Assembly: GCA_017404265.1 (NCBI GenBank)
Contig: JAFRCS010000004.1
Coordinates: 1 to 64,000 of the forward strand
Source of the DNA: Mogibacterium sp.
Lineage (GTDB): Bacteria; Bacillota; Clostridia; Peptostreptococcales; Anaerovoracaceae
Reading direction: 5' to 3'
DNA: 64,000 bases
Shown here: positions 35,934-44,900 of the stretch, piece by piece
Position numbering within the stretch: position 1 is the stretch's first letter
How the letters are laid out: each line of letters opens with the position of its first letter
The notes under the pieces: generated by a model
Seen by the model: the letters and a program-made list of their open reading frames with translations, nothing else
Told to the model about the DNA's origin: nothing
Databases searched by the model: none
Program-made: the position numbers and the translations under genes

Positions 35934-36476
35934 ATGAGTAAAAAAGGCGACAGAAGGGTTTTAGGCCGGTTTGACGGGCTCAAGCTTGGCTGGCTGCGTG
36001 ACTCGCTGTTTTTCGTTGCGGCGATCGTGGCGTGCATTATCGTATTCAGATTCGTGATAGGGTTTTCCGTGGTAAGCGGAGCCTCGATGGATCCGACTCT
36101 GAAGGACGGGGATTTTGTCGTATATTACAGAATGACACATACCTACAAGGAAGGAGACATTGTCTCCATGAGGGTCCCGTCAGGCGACTTCTATATCAAA
36201 AGGGTCATGGCGACCGGAGGCAGCAGCGTGGACATATATGACGGAAAGGTCTTTGTGGACGGCACGGAGATTGCTGATGAACACGCCAATGGAATCACGG
36301 AAGAGGAGACAGGTGCTGTCATATATCCGTACAAGGTACGCGACGGCAACGTGTTCGTACTTGGCGACAACAGGATGGTCTCGAAGGACTCTAGGATGTT
36401 CGGCGAGGTCAATCTGCGGCAGATAAAAGGCAAGGTAGTGCTTAAGATTAACAGAGACGGGATCACGAGGTTCTGA
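35934..36476 (+). CDS. lepB: Signal peptidase I, bacterial (Ser/Lys) type
   Basis: A 180-residue membrane peptidase with one N-terminal helix (about 24-45). The Ser/Lys dyad is visible: S51 in SGASMDPTL and K89 in YIKRVMATGG. Box E appears as VLGDNRMVSKDSRMFG. It differs from the SipW-type enzyme of this island in catalytic chemistry. It is compact, as in Gram-positive paralogs. No Shine-Dalgarno sequence is visible before ATG 35934. A TAATAT (35922-35927) lies so close to the ATG that a leaderless transcript is possible. It starts a tight operon with the GGDEF-like and sigma genes (gaps of 3 and 2 nt). Confidence 0.9.
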   Translation: MSKKGDRRVLGRFDGLKLGWLRDSLFFVAAIVACIIVFRFVIGFSVVSGASMDPTLKDGDFVVYYRMTHTYKEGDIVSMRVPSGDFYIKRVMATGGSSVDIYDGKVFVDGTEIADEHANGITEEETGAVIYPYKVRDGNVFVLGDNRMVSKDSRMFGEVNLRQIKGKVVLKINRDGITRF

Positions 36477-36479
36477 GAC

Positions 36480-37175
36480 ATGAAAAAATTTGACAGAATA
36501 AAGACGATACAGCTCCTGCTGCTCATAGCGATCACGGCGGCCTCGCTCGTGGTCATACTGCGTAACAGCGAGCTCTATGCGCTCATAGCGACAAATATGG
36601 CGGCCAGGACCATCAGCGTTCTGCTGTGGCTGACGCTCGGGCTGTCGTTCCTTTTCCTGCTCTATGACTTCAGTTCATACGCGGACATGAGGCGCGAGAA
36701 CAGCGAGCTGGACAACGCGGTCTATTCGGATGCGCTGACAGGCATAGCAAACAGATACAGCGTGGACGCGTATATCGGGCAGTTTCACGGAAGACCGCTG
36801 CCTGAGGATATGGGTGTCGTGACGATAGATATGACGAACCTCAGCGAGATAAACAAGGCTCATGGCCACAGCGGAGGCGATATGGCCATACAGGAATTCG
36901 CGTCCATACTTCAGACTGCCGCGGGCAGAGCCTGCTTCATCGGAAGAAATGGAGGCAATAAGTTTGTGGCCATATTCAGGGATTGCACAGAGACGCGTCT
37001 GGAGAGGTTCCTCGATTCGGTGGAATCTCTGACTGATGAGAGAAACGCATTGCATGAAGACGCGCGTATCAGATACAGCGCCGGTACGGCATTCAATGAA
37101 GGTGAAGATATAAAAACAGTAACAGAACTCGTTGCACTTTCGGATAAAAGGGCAAGACAGGCAAACAGTAAGTAG
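36480..37175 (+). CDS. Membrane GGDEF-domain protein with degenerate active site
   Basis: A 231-residue protein. Two hydrophobic helices (about 10-27 and 39-62) are followed by a GGDEF-fold domain: DALTGIANR at about 83-91, NKAHGHSGGD near 125, and the signature site. The signature reads GGNKF (158-162), so the catalytic Asp/Glu and the next Glu are replaced by Asn-Lys. Diguanylate cyclase activity is therefore unlikely. It may bind GTP or a partner, or be a structural relic. Its short membrane hairpin has no extracellular sensor domain. It lies between lepB and the membrane sigma gene in one operon, which suggests a signalling role with one of them. Confidence 0.78.
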   Translation: MKKFDRIKTIQLLLLIAITAASLVVILRNSELYALIATNMAARTISVLLWLTLGLSFLFLLYDFSSYADMRRENSELDNAVYSDALTGIANRYSVDAYIGQFHGRPLPEDMGVVTIDMTNLSEINKAHGHSGGDMAIQEFASILQTAAGRACFIGRNGGNKFVAIFRDCTETRLERFLDSVESLTDERNALHEDARIRYSAGTAFNEGEDIKTVTELVALSDKRARQANSK

Positions 37176-37177
37176 GG

Positions 37178-38410
37178 ATGAAAAAAGCGGGACGCACATT
37201 CGACAGGCTTGACCAGTCCTACCTCAACGGACTGGTGACAAGGGCAAAGCAGGGCAACAGCAATGCTTTTGCCGAGCTTTTCGCGTCCGTTGCCGACCGT
37301 CAGCTCTGCTATCTGACGCACCTGTTCGGAAGCAGGGAGGAAGCGATAGAGGTCCTGCCTGAGGTGTTCACGGCAGTTCACAGGTCACTCCCGTCACTTG
37401 CCAAGGCGGATCTTTTCATGCCGTGGATATGCCGTATCTCGGCTCTGAAATACATGGGAAAGGCCGGGATGAGGTCTGTCGGAAATTCGGACTACACACT
37501 GTCGCAGATACTGAATCTGCCTCTCGCGGAATCACAGATCATGCTGATGAGCCTTGAACAGGGACTGTCGGACAGCGAAATAGCAGAACTCATGAACGTC
37601 GGCAGGCGCACCATCACGAGATTCGTAAGGATGGGAAGACGGCATCTCGCGAAGCATGCGGCGGGAAGCGCAGCAAAAACTGCCCGCAGGGCTTCTTCCC
37701 GAAAGAGCAGGCTGGCAGCATCGTTCTCTGAACTCACGACTCTTGAGACTTCAGAGATACTCGACCACGTCTTCAGCACCTGCGGAAGCGACGCAAACAC
37801 GGTCCCTATGGATACCATTTCTTCATATGCTGTATACAGGAAGGAAAGGTTCACGCTGCAGAGAGTCATCATCGCTATGGCGCTGCTTGTGTTCATGATG
37901 CTCCCGCTTATGTTCGTGCTGCCGGGCTATACGGTAAAGGTGGATGAAGCAGGCGAGCGCGGGCTTCCGGTGTATACCGTCGAAGTCGATTCTATCCTGC
38001 CTGTGGGCAAGGTGCTGGCCACAATTAAGGAGCACAGCCTGCCTGTATACGAAGCAGGGGCTAAAGAGTTTACCGTTGAGCCGACGCGTAACGGCAGCCT
38101 GGATATCTGCGTAGAGCTGATCAATCATCAGAGAGTGAGCAACAGCTATGACGTAACTGCCGTGGACTCTGAGGGACCGCAACTCCTGGAGAGCAAGACT
38201 CTCAATGACGGTTTCCTTCTTAAGGTATCTGATGCCGGCATCGGGGTGGACTACAGAGATATATATGCTGTATCGGCTTCCGGTAAGACGTACCATCCTG
38301 TAAGTGCCGGTGAAGACGGTGTGCTCTTTGAATACCCGAAGGAATCATGGGACATATATATACCCGATCATATCGGGAACACGCTTCATTTAGCGGTAAA
38401 AATCAACTAA
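37178..38410 (+). CDS. Membrane-tethered ECF-like sigma factor with extracytoplasmic domain
   Basis: A 410-residue protein. Residues about 12-80 fit sigma region 2 (YLNGLVTRAKQGNSNAFAELF; EEAIEVLPEVFTAV). Residues about 108-155 fit region 4, with a helix-turn-helix (LSDSEIAELMNVGRRTITRFVRMGRRHL). A basic linker follows, then one transmembrane helix at about 229-250 (VIIAMALLVFMMLPLMFVL). About 160 extracytoplasmic residues remain, of which the last 85 look like an Ig-like beta domain (VDSEGPQLLESK...). Topology places the sigma part in the cytosol. No anti-sigma gene is adjacent. Release by proteolysis or signalling across the membrane is inferred. It starts 2 nt after the GGDEF gene stop. 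Confidence 0.75.
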   Translation: MKKAGRTFDRLDQSYLNGLVTRAKQGNSNAFAELFASVADRQLCYLTHLFGSREEAIEVLPEVFTAVHRSLPSLAKADLFMPWICRISALKYMGKAGMRSVGNSDYTLSQILNLPLAESQIMLMSLEQGLSDSEIAELMNVGRRTITRFVRMGRRHLAKHAAGSAAKTARRASSRKSRLAASFSELTTLETSEILDHVFSTCGSDANTVPMDTISSYAVYRKERFTLQRVIIAMALLVFMMLPLMFVLPGYTVKVDEAGERGLPVYTVEVDSILPVGKVLATIKEHSLPVYEAGAKEFTVEPTRNGSLDICVELINHQRVSNSYDVTAVDSEGPQLLESKTLNDGFLLKVSDAGIGVDYRDIYAVSASGKTYHPVSAGEDGVLFEYPKESWDIYIPDHIGNTLHLAVKIN

Positions 38411-38444
38411 AAAGCCCTTATTTCAAGCCATTCGCCGCTTTGAT

Positions 38445-38477
38445 TGACGGCAATAATGACGCTTTTTCATTTATAAT
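38445..38477 (+). promoter_or_regulatory. TGACG-repeat promoter P4
   Basis: TGACG at 38445 and 38457 (pitch 12), then 10 nt, then a perfect TATAAT at 38472-38477. It lies 43 nt before ATG 38521. This is the clearest member of the promoter class and, apart from the TGACG doublet, is unrelated in sequence to the three leader copies. Confidence 0.7.
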
Positions 38478-38520
38478 CCAGATATAAGAAGACATTATAG
38501 ATCTCATTGGAGGTACGCGT

Positions 38521-38916
38521 ATGGACACGCGCAATTTGAAATTCAGAAGACTCCTTGCACTTGTGCTTGCGGCGGGCGTAATGATGCTCATGGTTTTGGC
38601 ATTATCTGCACAGACTACGCTTGCCGAGGAGAATGACGAAGAAAATGACGGCGATAAGCCGGATATCACCATAGAGGTTGTTGAGGACATACCGGCAGCG
38701 GATATCGAGGAATCAGAGGTGCCGCTCGCGGCTACCGTAGGTTCTGAGGCTTTCGACAACACAAGACGCATGGTCATGGTATGGACCTTGGCTGTGGTGG
38801 TTATTGCCTATGCAATATTCGTACTTTCAGGAATGAGACGCAGAAAAGCTCGCAGACTAATGAAGGCCGGGACGGCCGGTGACCGCAGCGGTGATACCGC
38901 GGGAGGCAAACGATGA
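38521..38916 (+). CDS. Small secreted single-pass protein before giant gene 4
   Basis: A 131-residue protein of unknown function. The signal peptide (FRRLLALVLAAGVMMLM, cleavage near LAEE) is followed by an acidic stretch of about 50 residues (EENDEENDGDKPD). Then comes a transmembrane helix (about 83-101) and a basic cytoplasmic tail (RRRKARR). The segment EESEVPLAA before the helix resembles the PTPMAEG/TPLAEG segment before the anchors of proteins 1-3, so this looks like a miniature of the island anchor. GGAGGT precedes the ATG. Its stop overlaps the giant gene 4 start (ATGA), so it is co-translated with that protein and may assist it. Confidence 0.7.
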   Translation: MDTRNLKFRRLLALVLAAGVMMLMVLALSAQTTLAEENDEENDGDKPDITIEVVEDIPAADIEESEVPLAATVGSEAFDNTRRMVMVWTLAVVVIAYAIFVLSGMRRRKARRLMKAGTAGDRSGDTAGGKR

Positions 38917-41900
38917 AACCAATAGGAAAGATAGACATGAAGACAAGACGCATTCTTCGCAGGGCTCTGGCCCTGGTACTGGCATTCGTGCTGGTCGCGG
39001 GAGTGGGTCTTTCTTATTCTTCTGACAGGCTTCTGAGAGCCGAGGAGATCACTGCTGAAGACATGCAGCAGGATAACGTGGTCACGGAAACAAAAACTGT
39101 AGAGACGCCGGCGCCTGCACCTGCTCAGGAAGAGAAGAAGGAAGAGCCTGCTCCGGTAGAAGTATCCATGGATGCAGACGAAGGATCCGGCGGTGAGACG
39201 GGAGGCGACTCCGGTGCCGCGCAGGCAGCCGAAGAGAATGGCGGAGAGGCTCAGGCTCAGCCTGCTGATGAGGAACTGGTTATCGAAAGCAAGCCTGCTG
39301 AAGAGACCGAAGAGCCGGCTGAGGAATTCCGGGTCGTGTCTTTCTATGACAGAGACGCAGAACTCTACAAAAAGGTCGAAGTAGAGAAGGGCAAGGCTAT
39401 CGGAGACAAGATCCCGCCTGCTATTCCGCGTGAGGACTACGAGGCTCACTGGGCTATAGGAAAGATCGTGCAGGGCGGCCAGGGCAATGAGATAAAGGTC
39501 ACCGGAAACAGGATCACCGGAAAATTTACGCCTTCTGAAGATACCGTTATAGTTCCTGACTATGACAAGGTCACACGCACGGTCACTTTCTATGATCGTG
39601 AGGGCGGCAATGTCATAGAAGGCGGCGTGAAAAAGGTAACAGCAGATACCAGCTACTGCCTGAATGACATCCCGCAGCCTCCTGCCAGAGACGGCTACGC
39701 AGGCAGATGGGTATATTCCGGCGGAGCTTTCACAAATTCCGTGCAGGTCACGCAGGACATGAGCGTGTGGGCCGTGTACGACCAGAACGTATTTACAGTT
39801 ACATTCAAGGTAGGCGATGAGACCTACAGGACAGATACATATTTCAGTGGCGACAAGCTTGACCTGCCTTCAGAACCGGCAGCAGAGGGCCGCACATTTG
39901 CCGGATGGTTCTCCGGAGACACCGAATACAAGGGAGGAGAAAACGTAACTTCCGACCTGACTCTGGATGCGGCATTCACTGATCAGTACCGCGTGGTCTT
40001 CGTGATCGATGACGGCGAGGGCAATACAGAGAGGCTTTCGCAGTACTTCAGGACTGACGGCCAGAAGATAGGTACAATGCCTCAGGATCCGTTCGTTGCC
40101 GGAAAGGTGTTTGACAAGTGGGTCAACCAGGATACAGGCGAAGAGATCACTGCAGCAACTATAGTCAACGGAAACATCACAGCTGTGGCTTCCTTCCGTG
40201 ACGTAGGCGTATACAGCGTCACATCTGAATACTACTACGTTAATGACAGCGGAAAAGAGGTCACATTCAGCACCGACCTTATACAGGTGGAGAGCAGTCA
40301 GCTGCCTTATACTTTGACGGCTCCTGCTTCCATACAGACAGATCCGAGCCAGGTATCCGGCTCTCCGGTCTACTTCCCGGAGACACCTTCGGTCACACTG
40401 AATCAGAATGACTTTGACGGCAACCGCCATGCTGCAGTCAGGATCAAATTTGTCAAGAGAACAGCGACATATGACGTTGTATACAAGCTGAAGAACCTCA
40501 ATGACGATGGATATACAGAGATCGAAAGAGTAAAGGGAGTACAGGGCGTTCTCAACAGCTACGTGACTCCTCCGGTCAAGGTATATGATTACTATACACT
40601 CGAGCTGGCCGAAAGCACCAAGATCACTAAGGCGTCCGGTCAGGAGGTCCCGGTACTCTATGAACGCAAGAACGTGCAGCTTACATTCGAGACCAACGGC
40701 GGTAGCTATGTTGCAGGAGTGACGGCGCCTTACGGGTCAGAAGAAAACCTGCCTGCTGCAAATCCGGAAAGAGAAGGATACACATTCGCCGGATGGTATG
40801 CCGATCCGGAATTGTCGCAGAAAGTGACAGGCTCGGTGACGCTGAACGGCGACACCACACTTTACGCAAAGTGGACGGGCCGGAGCGTCAACTACACCAT
40901 AGTCTACATGTGCGAGAAGTACAACGATAACGGTACTTCCTCATCCTTCGTGTACGACAATTCAAAGACTGCAGAAGCTGTTGTAGGCAGCACAGTGAGT
41001 GCGACATCCGCTCCGGCATACAGTAAGGCACATTATGAAGCTGACAATGCGCAGAACGCTGCATCAAATGTCATCATAGCCGCCGACGGATCATCTGTGC
41101 TCAGGGTTTACTATAAACTGAAGGAGTACAAGCTGGATTATAACCTTAATAATAACAGCAGCAGTACGACCATGAAAAAAGACGGGACTACCTACAAGGG
41201 TAATTCCAGCACCAGATATTCCATCTCAGTCAAACTTGGCCAGAGCCTGGACGGCCTGTGGCCGACGACAGACAATGCGACGTTCAGCCGCAGCGGCTAC
41301 AGCTTTGTAGGATGGAGGACGGCAAGCAGCAGCGGTACGACTTATGTAACCAAGCAGACATTTGTTACAAGTGATCTGCTGCCTACAAGCGGCACCTCAA
41401 AGACGTACTATGCAAACTGGCAGTCAAAGACAACGACATATACGATCAACTATTACCTTCAGAATGCAGATAACAATGACTACACGCTCTCTTCGGAATA
41501 CAGCCAGACACTGAATGCGCAGAGCAATGCAAGCTTTTCTGCAAAAACCATAAAGGGCTACACGAACGTCGAGTCCAAGAATACTCAGCAGGGCAATACA
41601 TACAATTTCTATTACAACAGAGATACGTATAAAGTCGACTATTTCTTTGGAGGCAACCTGCTGAAAACCAACAGCGATGTCAAGTTTGATGCTCACATCA
41701 GCACACTCAACTGGACTCCGTCAGCTGCTCAGTGCGATGTGGACAACGATTACACCTTTGCCGGATGGTATGACAATCCAAGTTGCCAGGGTGATCCGTA
41801 CAGCTTTGACAGGATGCCGGCGAGCAATCTGGCGCTCTATGCGAAGTGGACAGCACCGACATACACAGTAAGCTTTGTGGATGCCGACGATGCTTCACTG

Positions 41901-44900
41901 CAGCCGGCTAAGAGCCAGACTGTCGAGAAGTATAAAAAGGCTGAAAAGCCTGCGAATCCTGCCAAGAGCGGTTACGCGTTCGACGGATGGTACGCGGATG
42001 CTGACGGCAATACTCTGTTTGACTGGAACACCCAGATCACAAAGGATACTACGGTATATGCCTGCTGGGTAAGAAAGAACCTCAAGTACATTGTTCGTTA
42101 TGTGGATGAGGAAGGCAACGCTCTGGCTTCGGACAAGGAAGTCTCAAATCCGAACCTCGTGACAGGTCAGACGGTAACTGAGCTCCCTGTCGCGGTCGCC
42201 GGATACAGACCTGCGGAAAGCAGCAAGACTCTTGTCCTCGCTGACGAGAACAACGTGATCGAATTCGTTTACAGCGCGAAGTCCGATGTAACAAGCTACA
42301 AGGTGCGCTACCTGATCGATCCTGAAGAAGGATACGGAAGCGAAGTCGCTGTAGCGGATGAGAAGATCGTGGACGATGTTCCGGGCGAGACTTCATCAGT
42401 CATCGAGACAGCGGCTGCGGTAGATTACGGCAAGCTGTACGCAGCAGTTCCTGCTCTTGACGGAATCGAATTCCATCCGGATGCAGCGCAGAAGACACTG
42501 GTCCTCAGCGCTGATTCGGCAGGCAGCGTGCTCACGTTCTACTATTCAGGATTCAAGCATGCGGATGTAACAGTACATTATGTCGACATGGCCGGCAGCA
42601 AGATCGCAGCCGATCACGTGGAGAAACTCAAGGTAGGCAAGACCTTCACATTGAACCGCGCGGTCAATGAGGGCTGGGATCTCTACAAGGCCGTGAGCGG
42701 CAACGCCATCACAGGCGATGAGGCAGGTTCAGACTATAAGATCACTGAAGAGACCACGGCGAACGGACTCGAGTTCACTCTGTTCTATCAGAAGAAGGCT
42801 ACCATCACAGCTCTCAGCGCGAGCAAGCAGTATGACGGTAAAGTACTCAAGCTGCCTGAAGAGCAGGTGAAAGTAGAAGGACTCAAGGACGGCCATACTC
42901 TGGGATCTATAGACTTTACATATGAGAATGCAGATGCTGACAGCGGAGACGGACGTCTTGCAGCCGGCATCGCCACAGTCACTCCTAAGGATGCTGTCAT
43001 AGCGGGAGCTCCATCGGATGACTACTACTCGATACGCTACATAAGCGGCACGCTTGAAGTATCGAAGATCAATGTAACGATCCGTATCGAGCCTGACCGC
43101 TGGACAGGAGCCGCTTATACCGGAGAAGAGTACAGGGCAGGATTTACGAACCCTAATAAGAAAGCCGCAGACTACGTGATCATAAGCCACTCCGGATACA
43201 GCGAGGCATATCTTGATAAAGTCTGGGATGCCATCACGGCAAAGGCGACATACGATGAGAACGGAAAGGGACTGAAGTACTACGGCATATCCGAGAAGAA
43301 TGCCGGAGACTACTCGTACGGCATCGACGTGACACTTGCGGATCTCCCTGAAGACGATAACTACAGCGTTGGACTGTTCGTCCGTCCGGGACGCCTGCAT
43401 ATCCTGCCTAAGGATGCTTCTGTGTCAACAGGCAGCGCTTCAAAGGGATACGATGGCACGGCGCTCACACAGGAGGACGCTTCCATCACAGGCCTTGTAG
43501 CCGATGACGAAGGAAAGGTCTCTGCTAAGGGAACCGGATCACAGACTGAGCCGGGATCCAGCAAGAACACATACAGCATCGACTGGGGAACAGTCGCTGC
43601 GGGCAACTACAATATAGTAAGCGAGCAGCTTGGAACACTCACAGTCACACCTGGCGCGGTGGTACTGACAGCCGCCAGCGGCAGCAAGACTTATGACGGA
43701 AAAGCCCTGACGAACGCAGCAGTCACAGCAAGCGGTCTGCCTGAGGGCTTCAAGGCGGAAGCAAGCGCAACAGGCAGCCAGACAGACGCGGGATCGAGCG
43801 CCAACGTCGTTGATGAGACATATGTCATCAGGAATGCTGAAGGCAAGGATGTCACGGATATGTTCACGGTCACCGAAAGGATCGACGGCACACTGACAGT
43901 CAACAGAGCGCCGCTTAACATAACGACGGGCAGCGCCAGCAAGCCATACGACGGCAAGCCTCTTACAAATGACGAAGCTAAGATCGAAGGCCTTGTAAAC
44001 GGCGAGACTGCAGCAGTTGCAGCGACTGGATCGCAGACTGATCCGGGTTCCAGCAGCAACACGTACAGCATCGACTGGGGCAATACAAATGCAGCAAATT
44101 ACTATATTACTGAGACCCCTGGCACACTGACAGTCACGGAGAACAGCGCAGAGGTAACATTGACAGCGCCTAGCGCAAGCAAGACATATGACGGCGCTCC
44201 TCTGACTGCAGACGGCACGGGCGATGCTAAGGTGACCGCAAGCGGTCTGCCTGCAGGCTTCACGGTGGAAGCGACTGCCTCGGGCAGCCGTACAGACGCC
44301 GGTACAAGCGACAATGTCATCAACAAAGGCTACGTGATCAGGAATGCTGCGGGTGAAGACAAGACTTCAAACTTCAAAAACATAGCGCTGATCAACGGTA
44401 CTCTGACGGTCAACAAGGCACCTGTCACCGTAACGACCGGAAGCGCAAGCAAGGCATATGACGGATCCGCGCTCACTGACAATGAGGCAGCGATCACAGG
44501 TCTTGTGAACGATGAGACTGCGGAAGTCACACCGACCGGATCGCAGACAGAAGTCGGTACGGGTCAGAACACAGCGAACATAAACTGGGGAACCGCGAAG
44601 CCTGACAACTATCAGGTAACACAGAACCTCGGAACGCTGACCGTGACGGCAAACAACAATGCGGTCACTCTGACGGCGCCGAGCGACAGCAAGGTATATG
44701 ACGGTACCGCCCTGACAGCAAACGGCAGCGGAGAGAAGAAGGTTACAGCCGATGGTCTGCCTGAAGGATTCACAGTCGAGGCGACTGCAACAGGAAGCCA
44801 GACCGATGCCGGTTCGAGCCCGAACGTCGTGAATGATCAGTATGTGATCAGGAACGCGGGCGGTCAGGACAGGACTGCAAACTTCACGAACGTCATCAAG

